DNA of 64,000 nucleotides, from contig NZ_BONZ01000075.1 of NCBI RefSeq assembly GCF_016862975.1, positions 1-64,000 of the forward strand, written 5' to 3'. A program made the position numbers and the translations under genes. Origin of the DNA: Rugosimonospora africana. GTDB lineage: Bacteria > Actinomycetota > Actinomycetes > Mycobacteriales > Micromonosporaceae. The notes beneath the pieces were generated by a model. It was given only the letters and a program-made list of their open reading frames with translations, searched no databases and was not told where the DNA came from. The first letter of the stretch is position 1. Every line of letters begins with the position of its first letter. Of the stretch, positions 35,170-44,308 are shown one piece after another.

Positions 35170-36213
35170 TTAGATTTCGGAGGTGCAGCCACAGCTTTCC
35201 CGGACGTCGACCCGTACCGGCATCTCGACCAGCCGGGCCGCGAGCGTCGGATCGGCCAGACGCTCCTCGAGCATGCTCACGGCCTTCTCGCCGAGCTGAC
35301 GCATCGGCTGCGTGGCCGTGGTGAGGGCGGGCCGTACGTGCTGGCCCAGTTGGATACCGTCAAAGCCGGTCACCGCCACATCCTGCGGAACTCGCAACCC
35401 GGCCCCTGCCAACGCGGTCAACGCGCCCAACGCGGTCTGATCGTTGGCGCACACCAGCGCCCTGGGACGGTGCCCGTCAGCCAGGAGTTGAGCGACCGCG
35501 CGCCGCCCACCCGCGGTGGTGAAGTCGCCAGCCGCGTGGGGACGCTGCGCGACCGGCAGCCCACGTTCGGCCAGGGCCGCCTGGAAACCGTCGAAGCGGG
35601 CCGCCGAGTCAGGCGAGTCCGGCCCGGCCACAAACCACACGTCGGTATAGCCGTGCACATCCACCAAATGCCCGGTCAGCTCGCGGGCACCCTCCCGGTT
35701 GGCTACCACGAGGTGGTCGACCACTCGCGCGGCCTCATCCGAGGTACGGGGCCCGGCCAGCATCGTGACCGGGATCCGGCCGGCGATCCGTTCCAACTCC
35801 GGCGCCGGCACCGTGCGGGCCAGCACGACCATGCCGTCGCACCGACCGGCGACGGTCGTCACGAGATCGACGTCGTCGGTCTCGTGACACGCCGCGATGA
35901 GTAGCGCGTATCCCCGGCGTCGGGCCGCACGTTCCATCCCCCGAATGATCTCGTCATACCAGAACATCGCATCCGAGTCGGTGTCCTGATCCCCGACCAG
36001 GTCCGGGAAGCACAATCCGAGCACTCCGGCGCGCCTGGCGGCCAGGTCGCGGGCAGCGCCGCTGGGTACGTAGCCCAGTTCAGCGACCGCCGCGAACACC
36101 CGCTCCCGGTACTCCGGGCGGACTCGATCGTTGCCCGACAACACCCGGGACACAGTCGCGGTAGACACCCGGGCGTGCCGGGCAACCTCATACACCGTGG
36201 GCACGGTTCGCAC
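35170..36213 (-). CDS. LacI-family transcriptional regulator
   Basis: 347 residues from GTG 36213, with GGGGAG about 10 bases upstream; the longer frame to 36405 has no such support. The HTH is TVYEVARHARVSTATVSRVL, with hinge DLAARRAGVLG. The effector domain (about 62-340) has the periplasmic-binding fold with GMVVLARTV, GARELTGHLVDVHGYTDV, ALVCANDQTALGALTAL and VAVTGFDGIQLG. It stands at the head of the glycan locus and is the likely repressor of the glycosidase and transporter genes, with a sugar as inducer. Confidence 0.92.
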   Translation of the reverse strand: MRTVPTVYEVARHARVSTATVSRVLSGNDRVRPEYRERVFAAVAELGYVPSGAARDLAARRAGVLGLCFPDLVGDQDTDSDAMFWYDEIIRGMERAARRRGYALLIAACHETDDVDLVTTVAGRCDGMVVLARTVPAPELERIAGRIPVTMLAGPRTSDEAARVVDHLVVANREGARELTGHLVDVHGYTDVWFVAGPDSPDSAARFDGFQAALAERGLPVAQRPHAAGDFTTAGGRRAVAQLLADGHRPRALVCANDQTALGALTALAGAGLRVPQDVAVTGFDGIQLGQHVRPALTTATQPMRQLGEKAVSMLEERLADPTLAARLVEMPVRVDVRESCGCTSEI

Positions 36214-36236
36214 AGCGGCCGACTCCCCATCCTGTG

Positions 36237-36263
36237 TGTACGCGCTTACTGTATGCGCGTACA
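36237..36263. promoter_or_regulatory. Candidate LacI operator
   Basis: TGTACGCGC (36237-36245) and GCGCGTACA (36255-36263) form a perfect 9-bp inverted repeat with a 9-base AT-rich spacer. It lies 23 bases upstream of the LacI start and touches the RBS of a divergent small ORF at 36273, so binding would silence both. No second copy was seen before the GH39 gene. Confidence 0.6.
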
Positions 36264-36272
36264 GGAGGCAGT

Positions 36273-36438
36273 ATGGCGAAGGTGAATGGCGATGTAAAGA
36301 CCCTGAACACCAGCCCGATCCGGCCGGCTCGAGCGCGACCTCGCCGCCACCCGGGCCCGGCTGGTGGCCGCCGAACACGCCGCCGTGTACCTGCCGAGAA
36401 TGCATCCGGGCAGCTCACGCGGCGTCCTCGTATTGTGA
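36273..36438 (+). pseudogene. Small frameshifted ORF divergent from LacI
   Basis: ATG 36273 follows AGGAGG and reads MAKVNGDVKTLNTSPI. Near 36325 the sense moves to another frame, RLERDLAATRARLVAAEHAA, ending VLVL at the stop 36436-36438. The joined product would be about 55 residues, partly coiled-coil. No family recognised. Confidence 0.4.
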
Positions 36439-36459
36439 AGGACCGACGCGGCTGCCGGC

Positions 36460-36555
36460 GTGGCAGCGGCGCTCGTCTTCTTCACCGGCCTACTCGCCCA
36501 CGAGGTCTCCCACGCGATCGTTGCCCAACGCGCTGGCGCGAATCACGACGGTGAT
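36460..36555 (+). pseudogene. M50 (site-2-type) metalloprotease fragment
   Basis: VAAALVFFTGLLAHEVSHAI then VAQRAGA contains HEVSH, the HExxH zinc motif inside a membrane helix, as in M50 site-2 proteases. The rest of the protein is absent. Nothing else is recognisable in 36556-36961. Confidence 0.5.
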
Positions 36556-36961
36556 CGGCTCGCCGACGAGCGGACATCGACGAGTAGGGCGAACAACCCG
36601 CACCGAAGGGTCACCCCGCCGACGAGCGGGCGCACAGGAAGAGCTCAGCCCCGGGCTGGCGGGACTCAGGCTTCTGAGGACCATGCCGCCAGGCGGCGGA
36701 GCACCATCAATAGCTGCGTCGTGTGTAACCGCTACCGGCCGCTCCGGAACCGTCGCTGTACCGACTGCCAGGGACTATCAGTCCACGACCAACGTTGACT
36801 GCGAGCCGATCGGAGTAGCTGGGGCGGACTAGCTGCTTCGACCGAAAAAAGTAGATCGATGATCGTCGGCGTGTCCGGTCGAGTCGCGCATGCCGGTCCG
36901 TCACGATGGTGGGTGACAGGAAGTCGTTGCTGCGCAAGCGAACTCGCGAGGAGTTGCGGCC

Positions 36962-38335
36962 ATGCTGCGGACGCGAGACGCGCAGCCGTCGTTGTGGGAA
37001 TCGGTTTGCCGGAGGTGTACCTGCGGCTGCCGGTGCAGCTGCCACGGGTAGATGCGTGGCTGGACGATGAGCGGTTCTTCACGCCGTTCGTTTGCGCACT
37101 TCTCCGCTCGGATGGGCCGGCCGTCCGTGCCGATGGAAACGTATCTGCGGCTGATGTTCCTCAAGCACCGCTACCAGCTCGGATACGAGTCACTGTGTGC
37201 GGAGGTGTCCGACTCGATCTCGTGGCGGCGATTCTGCCGGATCGACATCGACGAACGGGTACCGCACCCGACGGCACTGATGAAGATCACCACACGTTGC
37301 GGCGAACAAGCAGTGGCTGCGCTCAATTGAGCAACTCCTCGCGACAGCGGTCGAAGCGCGGGTGGTGAAGACGGGAAAGTCCGCGCCGACACCACCGTGG
37401 TGTCGGCGAACGTGAAATACCCGACCGACTCCGGCCTCCTCGCGAGCGCGGTCGTGAAGATCGGCCGCGTGGTGCGGCGGATCAAGGCGGCCGCAGCGGC
37501 GTCCCGCACGAGGTTTCGTGACCGGGGCCGGGCCGGCGCCCGCCGGGTCCGCAGGATCGCCTCGACGCTACGGCTGCGCGGCGCCGAGGCACGGCAGGAG
37601 ACTCAGGCCACGGTCTTCCGCATCACTGGCGAACTGGCCGCGCTGGTCGACAGGGCCGCCACCGAGACGACCGCGGTGGCCCGCAACGCCCGCAGGTTCC
37701 TGCGGGCGTTGCACATCAACGGACGTGCCCGTGGCCGGCTGGTCCGTGCGGTCAACGAATTGGACACCCTCCTCGTTCGGGCCGCGCGGCTGACCGCTCA
37801 AGCCCGCGTCCGGCTCGGTGGCGGCAAGCCCGATTCGGCCACCCGTCTGGTCAGCCTGCACGACCCGCAGGCTCGGCCGATCCGCAAGGGCCGCATCGAC
37901 CGGCCCGTCGAGTTCGGCTATTAAGGCCCAGGTCGTCGACAACGCCGACGGCGTCGTCCTGGACCACAACGTCGAAGAAGGCAACCCGGTCGACGGACCG
38001 CAACTGGAGCCAGCGATTCGCCGCATCCACCACCGCACCGGCCGAGTTCCCCGCGCCGTCGCCGCGGATCGCGGCTATGGCGAGGCCCGCATCGAAACCC
38101 AGCTCCACGAACTCGGCGTCGAGCGGGTCGCCATCCCGCGCAAAGGCACCACCGGCGCCAACCGCCGAAAACACGAGCAACGCCCCGCGTTCCGACGGCT
38201 CGTCAAATGGCGCACCGGCTGCGAAGGCCGCATCAGCCACCTCAAACACCGCAATGGCTGGAACCGCGCACGCCTGACCATCCTCACCGGCACCCGAATC
38301 TGGTGCGGACACGGCATCCTCGCCCGCAACGGTTA
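36962..38335 (+). pseudogene. ISNCY-type transposase, multiply frameshifted
   Basis: Starts MLRTRDAQPSLWESV at 36962 and continues in other frames with LRLPVQLPRVDAWLDDERFF, PMETYLRLMFLKHRYQLGYE, SISWRRFCRIDIDERVPHP, ADTTVVSANVKYPTDSGLL, FGY/KAQVVDNADGVVLDHNV and RLVKWRTGCEGRISHLKHRN. At least five one-base shifts separate the pieces. Two are extra T residues that create stops at 37328-37330 and 37922-37924. The protein would be about 450 residues. It is dead but nearly complete, so the inactivation is fairly recent. Confidence 0.8.
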
Positions 38336-38518
38336 CCGGGTCAGGTTCGACACGGGCTGGGGTCGACCCACCGCACGGCCAAGGACCTTCTGGCGGTCTC
38401 GGTCATCTCCTGAATCCCGGTCACGGCCGGGACACCGCGCCGATGTGCCCGGGACACTGCCGGCCGCACCGTCTCCCTGTTGCCGTGATCCGCGCGGCAC
38501 CTTGGGAACGGAGACCTG

Positions 38519-39214
38519 ATGAGCACCACCACCGCAACAACTGCCGTGCCGGCGCCGGTCAAGGCCCGGCTCACCTCGCCCGTGACCGGCTGGACGTACG
38601 CCGGTCGCACCGGGGCGGCGATCACCCTGGTCGCCTCCGGCCTACTCTGGTTCGCCGCCGATGTGATCGGGTTCGGCCAGGACCATATGACGTACCTGGC
38701 CTCGCACCGCACACTGGCGGGCCTCGGGGTGACGGCCGACATCCTCGCGGTGCCGTTCCTGCTCGGCAGTGTTGCCGTATGGCTGCTGATGGCCCGGCGC
38801 GCGTCGCCCAAGCTCGCCTGGATCGGCGCGATCCTGTTGGTCTTCGGCCTGACCGGCCAGGCGATGATCGAAGGCGTCGAGACGATCGGTTACACGGTCG
38901 CGCAGGGCGACAAGATCAACCACACGACCTTCGTGGACGTCACGAATCACCTGGTCGGGCTACCCGGGGTCGTCTTCATGGCCATGTTCTTCATCGGGGC
39001 AAGCCTCGGTATCGTCATCGCAATGGTCGCCGTATGGCGCAGCCGCGCCGTCCCCCGCGCCGCCGCTGTGCTGCCCGTCGCGTTCCAGGTCGCACAGACG
39101 GTCGGCGTGCCGTTCCCGGCCACCGCGCTGGTGCTCCTCGGTTTGGTGTGGATGGCGATCGCGGTGGTGCGCACGCCTGGGCGAAGCGTCGAAGCGGTGC
39201 CGGTGACGCCGTGA
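38519..39214 (+). CDS. Polytopic membrane protein, DUF4386-like
   Basis: 231 residues with about six TM segments (AAITLVASGLLWFAADVIG, ILAVPFLLGSVAVWLLM, AWIGAILLVFGLTGQAMI, GVVFMAMFFIGASLGIVIAM, FPATALVLLGLVWMAIAVV). The stop overlaps the GTG start of the following histidine kinase by four bases (GTGA), so both are co-translated. It may be a sensor partner or the regulated component; function unknown. Confidence 0.7.
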   Translation: MSTTTATTAVPAPVKARLTSPVTGWTYAGRTGAAITLVASGLLWFAADVIGFGQDHMTYLASHRTLAGLGVTADILAVPFLLGSVAVWLLMARRASPKLAWIGAILLVFGLTGQAMIEGVETIGYTVAQGDKINHTTFVDVTNHLVGLPGVVFMAMFFIGASLGIVIAMVAVWRSRAVPRAAAVLPVAFQVAQTVGVPFPATALVLLGLVWMAIAVVRTPGRSVEAVPVTP

Positions 39215-41229
39215 CCGGAACAGACATCCACCTGGTAGGCGCTGCGCCCGAGGGGGGTGCGGCGCCTACCGTGGCTGCCTTCCGCGGCGAGCCGGGCCTG
39301 CGCGGCCGGGTCGCGGTCGGGTTGGCCGTGCTGGCGGCGGCAGCCTCAGTGCTGTGGGGTGTTCTTGCGGCCGGCAATGGCCGCACGATGACCTGGCTGA
39401 TCGCCGAGCATGAACCGCTCGGGGCCCTCGCCGGCGTGTCCTGCGGCGTGGTCGGTGCGGTGGTGATCCTGCACCGGCCCGGCCACGCGCTGGGCTGGCT
39501 ACTGGTCGCCGAGGGCCAACTGCAGGCGCTCAGCGCGATGCTCGCCGAGTACGCCGCCCATCGACCGGCGTTGCCACTGACGGGGATCGCCTCATTCATT
39601 GGCGGCTATGTCTGGCTGCCGGGCATGGCAGCAGCGGCCGGGCTGCTCACGCCGCTGTTCCCGGACGGCCGCCCGGCCTCGCAACGGTGGCGCCCGATGG
39701 TGTGGGTCGCCGCGGCGGCGGTCGCCCTGGCCAGCGTGGCGTTTCTGTTCGTCCGCGACGCGTCAAACCCGCCGGCGATCCCGGCGGCACTCGCCACGGC
39801 CGGCCTCCTCGCGTCGCTGGCCTGCGGGATCATCGGCGCGCTGGGCCTGCTGCTGAGGATGGTCCGTGCCAACGGGTCCGAACGCCGCCGCATTGGCTGG
39901 TTCTTCACGGCGTTCGCTGTCGTGGTGGCCGCGCAGGTGATACCGGTCAGTGCGCTCGTACCGACATTGGCGGCCGGTCTGGTACCGGTGGCGCTGGGCG
40001 TGGCCATGGTCCGTCACCGGTTGTTCGACGGCGACCGGCTACTCAACCGGACCCTGGTCTACTCGATCCTGACGGTGCTGGTCGCGGGGGTCTTCGGGCT
40101 CGCCGTCGGTGTCGCGTCCAACGCGCTGGGCGGACGCGGCACCGGCGCCGTCGTCGCCGCCGTCGTCATCTCCCTCGGCCTGGCCCCGACGCGCGGCGCG
40201 GTGCAGCATGCCGTCGACCGCCTGCTCTACGGCCGGCGACGCGATCCGTATGAGGCACTGACCGGACTTGCCCGGCAGCTATCCACCGCGATCGCCCCCG
40301 ACGACGTGCTGCCGACCATGGTCTCCACGATCGCCGGTGCACTGCGGCTACCGCACGTCGCGATCACCCTGGCCGGAGAGCAGGCACCCGCGGCGACGCA
40401 CGGTCACCAGATCGGTGCCACCGCGGACCTGCAGCTGCACCATACGGGCGAGGTTGTCGGGCAGCTCACCATCGGGCTGCGGCCTGGTCAGCGGTTTCTC
40501 GATCCGGGCGACGAGCGCCTCCTGCGCGAGGTCGCGCGGCAGGCCGGTGTGGCGGTGGCGGGCGTGCGACTCACTCACGAGCTGCGCCGCTCCCGCGACG
40601 CACTCGCTGTCGCCCGTGACGAGGAGCGTCACCGCATCCGGCGCGACTTACACGACGGGCTCGGCCCGACGCTGGCCGGCGTGGCACTGGGCATCGGCGC
40701 CGCGCGCCGCTCCGTCGCCGCCGCCGCACCGGAGACCGCGGAGTTGCTCGGCCACCTCGAAGGCGAGGTCCGCGACAGTCTCGAGGATGTCAAAAGGCTC
40801 GTCGCCGACCTGCGACCGACCACGCTCGACCAACTCGGACTCATCGAGGCTCTGCGCCAGTACGCGCAGACGGTGACCCGCCGCAGCCAGGGCGGGCTCA
40901 AGGTCCACGTCGACGCGGCCGGGTTGCCCGCCCTGAACGCAGACGTCGAGATCGCCGCGTACCGCATCGTGCTGGAGGCCGTCACGAACACCACCCGGCA
41001 CGCCCGCGCAGGCCAGTGTCTGATCGACGTGTCCGCCGCCGACGGTCAACTGCGTCTGGCCATACATGACGACGGGGTCGGCCTGCACGCCACACCGCAG
41101 CGGCCCGGACTGGGCCTGCGCTCGATGGCCGAGCGGGCAACCGAGCTCGGCGGTTCCTGCACCGTCGCCGCGGCCGCCACCGGCGGAACCCTCGTCACCG
41201 CCCTGCTCCCCCTGACGAGGGCCGAATGA
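39211..41229 (+). CDS. NarL-type sensor histidine kinase with GAF-like domain
   Basis: 672 residues from GTG 39211; the frame is open to 38443, but that part overlaps the membrane protein gene. Eight or so TM helices occupy residues 25-330, a GAF-like region follows (about 345-470, PDDVLPTMVSTIAGALRLPH), then HisKA_3 with the phosphate-accepting His in RIRRDLHDGLGPTLAG. The HATPase_c end has EAVTNTTRHARA, DDGVGL and GLGLRSMAERATELGG. It senses a membrane or cytosolic signal and phosphorylates the regulator at 41226, with which it overlaps by ATGA. Confidence 0.9.
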   Translation: MTGTDIHLVGAAPEGGAAPTVAAFRGEPGLRGRVAVGLAVLAAAASVLWGVLAAGNGRTMTWLIAEHEPLGALAGVSCGVVGAVVILHRPGHALGWLLVAEGQLQALSAMLAEYAAHRPALPLTGIASFIGGYVWLPGMAAAAGLLTPLFPDGRPASQRWRPMVWVAAAAVALASVAFLFVRDASNPPAIPAALATAGLLASLACGIIGALGLLLRMVRANGSERRRIGWFFTAFAVVVAAQVIPVSALVPTLAAGLVPVALGVAMVRHRLFDGDRLLNRTLVYSILTVLVAGVFGLAVGVASNALGGRGTGAVVAAVVISLGLAPTRGAVQHAVDRLLYGRRRDPYEALTGLARQLSTAIAPDDVLPTMVSTIAGALRLPHVAITLAGEQAPAATHGHQIGATADLQLHHTGEVVGQLTIGLRPGQRFLDPGDERLLREVARQAGVAVAGVRLTHELRRSRDALAVARDEERHRIRRDLHDGLGPTLAGVALGIGAARRSVAAAAPETAELLGHLEGEVRDSLEDVKRLVADLRPTTLDQLGLIEALRQYAQTVTRRSQGGLKVHVDAAGLPALNADVEIAAYRIVLEAVTNTTRHARAGQCLIDVSAADGQLRLAIHDDGVGLHATPQRPGLGLRSMAERATELGGSCTVAAAATGGTLVTALLPLTRAE

Positions 41230-41897
41230 ACGCCATCAACGTGCTGATCGCCGACGACCATCCGGTGTTCCGACACGGGCTGCGCGCCGCGTTGGCCGAC
41301 GCGCACGGCATCACCGTCGTGGGCGAGGCGACCACCGGAGACGCGGCGGTCGCACAGGCCATGGCCCTTTGCGCCGACGTGGTGCTGATGGACCTGAACA
41401 TGCCCGGCATGAACGGCATCGACGCCACCCGCGAACTGGCCGACCTCGCACCACGCGTCGCCGTACTGGTGCTGACCATGTTCGACAACGACGAATCCCT
41501 GTTCACCGCGATGCGCGCCGGCGCCCGCGGATACCTCGTCAAGGGCGCCGAACAGGAACAGATCACCCGCGCCATCGAGGCCGTCGCCTCCGGTGAGGTC
41601 GTCTTCGGCGCAGGCGTGGCAAGCCGCGCACTCGCCTATTTCGCCACCGCCGGGGCGCCCGGCCGGGCGGCGCGCCCGTTCCCCGAATTGACCAACCGCG
41701 AAATCGAGGTACTGCAACTGATCGCGGAGGGATTCAACAACACCGACATCGCACGGCGACTACACCTGTCCGACAAGACGATCCGCAACAACGTCTCGAA
41801 CATCTTCACGAAACTGCGCGTCGAGGACCGGGCACAGGCCATCGTCCGCGCCCGGCGAGCCGGCCTCGGCGAACCCCCCGCACACGCCCAGCCGTAG
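41226..41897 (+). CDS. NarL/LuxR-family response regulator
   Basis: 223 residues. The receiver domain has the acidic pair in IADDHPVF, the phospho-Asp in VLMDLNMPGMNG and the Lys in YLVKGAEQ. The C-terminal LuxR HTH is LTNREIEVLQLIAEGFNNTD, then IARRLHLSDKTIRNNVSN. Cognate partner of the kinase at 39211 by overlap. Confidence 0.93.
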   Translation: MNAINVLIADDHPVFRHGLRAALADAHGITVVGEATTGDAAVAQAMALCADVVLMDLNMPGMNGIDATRELADLAPRVAVLVLTMFDNDESLFTAMRAGARGYLVKGAEQEQITRAIEAVASGEVVFGAGVASRALAYFATAGAPGRAARPFPELTNREIEVLQLIAEGFNNTDIARRLHLSDKTIRNNVSNIFTKLRVEDRAQAIVRARRAGLGEPPAHAQP

Positions 41898-41951
41898 CAC
41901 ACGGCTCAGCCGCGAACACATCAAACGACGCGATCGACGACCGGAAGGGCA

Positions 41952-42221
41952 AGTGGATGCGACGGGGACCAACTCTCGTTCAAGGGCATCTACGCGCGCG
42001 ACCTGCGTATCTTCAACACAGCGCTGTCCGACCACCTGTACAGCACCTACCTGGCTCGCCAGGTCGCTTCGGCCTACGACCACGACCGCAACACCTGGGA
42101 CGCCTACGGTCTCCACTGGAGCGGCCCGCTGGACAGCACGGACGCCGGGCGCCAGCAAAGCGGTCCGGACCTGCTGAACTCCGCGTGCAATCGCTTGACC
42201 CGAGGAATGTGCCAACGCTGA
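41952..42221 (+). pseudogene. GH76-like alpha-mannanase, C-terminal fragment
   Basis: The frame reads DGDQLSFKGIYARDLRIF, then YSTYLARQVASAYDHDRN, WDAYGLHWSGPLDS and LNSACNR to a stop at 42219-42221. DQLSFKGIYARDL is the landmark of GH76 enzymes just before their C-terminus. The catalytic DD motif and the signal peptide are missing. It was probably left by a deletion. Confidence 0.7.
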
Positions 42222-42376
42222 GGAACGTCCGCCCCAGTGAGGATCTGCTGCACTGGTGGTCGAAGCGCCAGATATTGGTGTCGCTTGCCGGCCAGTTCGA
42301 CACCGAGACGTAGGAACTGCTCGTGACCGCCCCGGAGAGGCACCCCGTAGCTGGTTGTCTCACCCGGGATACCCGA

Positions 42377-43246
42377 TCAGCGCTGAAAGGTGGCAATCAG
42401 GTCGCCGACCCGGGCCGGTTCGTCGACTTGCACGTAGTGTCCGGCGTTGGGCAGGAGGTGCCGCTCGCTGTGCGGGAACAGGGTGGCGAATCGGTGGGCC
42501 ACCCGAGGGTTGAGCGAGCGGTCGCGAGCGCCGAAGATCACCCGCACCGGCGGCTGGAAGCAACGCATGTCGCCGATGCGCCGGCGGCGGCTGATCACCG
42601 CACCGAGCAGGTCGTCGTTCAGACGCCAGAAAGCCGGCTGCGCCCGAAGGTACCGGGGATAGAACTCGTCCACGAGCGGTCCGCGGATCGCCGGGTCAAC
42701 GACGAACCGGCCCACCTGCCACCGATACAGACGGCGATCCAGTTCCGGCCAGCGCCGTGCCGCCGCGCGGGCCAGGGAACGCAGCACCGGCGTGGAGTAG
42801 AGCGCGATGGCCGGCGGCCGCCGCAGGCTCGGGATCCAGTGGTAGTAGGTGTTGAGCAGCACCAGCCCGGCGACCCGGCCGGGATTGGCCAGCGCCCAGT
42901 CGATGGCCGGCGGCCCAGAGGCATCGTGCGCCACCAGCACAACCCGATCGGCGTCCACGTGATTACCCACGGCGTCGATGACCGCGGCGAGGTCGCCGGC
43001 CTGGTTGGTCGCGGTGTACGGGTAGCCGGCCGGCTTGTCCGACCGGCCCCAGCCGAGGAAGTCGAACCGGACCACCGGAACCCGGCCCGCCAGGTGCGGC
43101 ATGAGCCGGTCATAGAGGTGCAGGCTGTCCGGGAAGCCGTGCATCAGGATCACCGGTGCTCCGGCACCAGGCGTCACCTCGGCGTGTATGCGGTGCGATC
43201 CACGAGCCACGCTCAGCACCCGCATTGCCTGCGTCGTCGTGCCCAT
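42377..43246 (-). CDS. Alpha/beta hydrolase with Asp nucleophile (dehalogenase/epoxide-hydrolase-like)
   Basis: 289 residues from ATG 43246. The oxyanion loop is HGFPD at 36-40, and the nucleophile elbow is AHDASG with D108 instead of Ser, as in haloalkane/fluoroacetate dehalogenases and epoxide hydrolases. The acid is probably in IFGARDRSLNP and the catalytic His in LPNAGHYVQVDEP. A cap domain lies at about 135-230. It hydrolyses a small substrate of unknown identity in the cytoplasm. Its first 115 codons and about 270 upstream bases are duplicated in inverted orientation at 55615-56258. Confidence 0.85.
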   Translation of the reverse strand: MGTTTQAMRVLSVARGSHRIHAEVTPGAGAPVILMHGFPDSLHLYDRLMPHLAGRVPVVRFDFLGWGRSDKPAGYPYTATNQAGDLAAVIDAVGNHVDADRVVLVAHDASGPPAIDWALANPGRVAGLVLLNTYYHWIPSLRRPPAIALYSTPVLRSLARAAARRWPELDRRLYRWQVGRFVVDPAIRGPLVDEFYPRYLRAQPAFWRLNDDLLGAVISRRRRIGDMRCFQPPVRVIFGARDRSLNPRVAHRFATLFPHSERHLLPNAGHYVQVDEPARVGDLIATFQR

Positions 43247-43565
43247 CGATGCCCTCCGCAAGCATGCGCGAAGCAACTCCCGCGTAGCGGAGCGCGTTGC
43301 GCCAGCAGACCAAGCAGTGAGGATCGGACGGTCGACAGCGTCGGGTGCTTCCCGGATCGCCACGTCAGTGCCCGACCTGTTCATTGTCGAACATTTCCGG
43401 GCTCGGAGAGCGTCATTCGCCGGTCTCGCCGTCGGCCGATTCGCGGGCGGCTGTCCAGCGATGACGCTCGGCGCGACCGTGCTTTGGCGACCGGTGCACC
43501 TGGCCGCAAGACCGGCCCAGACGCACCGGGTCCAATCCGGGGCACTGCCCCTCGGCGAGTCCGAG
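42900..43565 (-). repeat. Inverted long repeat, copy A (intact)
   Basis: The 5' third of the hydrolase gene plus its upstream region. It matches 55615-56258 in opposite orientation, with many substitutions and several small indels. Shared marks in the non-coding part include GACCGGCGAATGACGC and TGTTCGACAATG. The conservation of the upstream DNA suggests the shared promoter. Confidence 0.75.
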
Positions 43566-43639
43566 CACCTCGCCCGGCATTCCGAGCCCCCGCCGCAGCC
43601 GTTCAACTCCGCAAGATCATCAAGAATCGCGGGCATTTC

Positions 43640-43860
43640 CGGCGCCGACGGGTTCCTCACCGACTGGTTCTGCGACGAGACCTGCGTGGCGGCCAACCCC
43701 GGGCACACAAGGGAGTGCGCGACGCACGGCAACCTCTTGCACGACAACGAACTGATCTCCGGATACACCGGCGCGCCCATCCCCGCCTGCCATCTGTTCG
43801 TCGGCGACAACGACTACCCGGGCGAGGCCGGGTGCGACAACGGCCGGCAACCCCGGGTAC
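43640..43860 (+). pseudogene. Cys-rich fragment of an unknown secreted-type protein
   Basis: GFLTDWFCDETCVAANPGHT, then RECATHGNLLHDNELISGYT and GAPIPACHLFVGDNDYPGEA with a further Cys (GCDNG). Five Cys in about 65 residues and balanced composition look like a real extracellular domain. No start or stop fits and no family is recognised. The rest of 43566-44039 holds nothing else. Confidence 0.35.
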
Positions 43861-44039
43861 GGCCAGGTCCAACCACGGCCCTTCGGCTTGAAAGGTTGTC
43901 GAGCCTGGCGAGGAGTTCAGCACGGTCTGGCCGCTGCCAGCACAGCTCGCTGAGTCCCAGGCCAGTTTGGCAGATCGGGCAGTTGGATCGGCAGCCGTCA
44001 TCCGCCCGCTCGTCCTGCCGGCATCGCAACGCTGGATTC

Positions 44040-44232
44040 GGCTGCTATCTCGATGAGCTGCACCGTCTCGCCGGGGCGGGAGACCATCGCGAGGTGGCCG
44101 GAAGAGACCTCGATGGTGGTTGCGCCCATGCGGGTGGCGAACTTGCGCTGCCCCTCCGGCGGGATCGCGTGGTCCTCGCTGGCGACCAGGTACCAGGAGG
44201 TAACGACTTCCAGACCGGGATGCCCATCGGGT
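44040..44232 (-). pseudogene. Alpha/beta hydrolase, C-terminal fragment
   Basis: SWYLVASEDHAIPPEGQRKF then ATRMGATTIEVSSGHLAMVS and RPGETVQLIEIAA is the end of a short-chain esterase-like hydrolase, with the acid in SEDHAIPP and the catalytic His in SSGHLAMVS. An adjacent frame at 44200-44232 carries PVWKSLP, so a frameshift separates the pieces. The nucleophile part is missing. Confidence 0.65.
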
Positions 44233-44308
44233 CAGACAAGCACGAGACTGCGATCGGCTGCTGCACGGCGTGCAGAGCCGGCCTACATCGCGCCCCCGGC
44301 TGAGCACA

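Noticed and set aside
35137-35904. 255-codon plus frame opposite the LacI gene
   Set aside because: The LacI protein on the minus strand is unambiguous; the plus frame is His/Arg-rich shadow.
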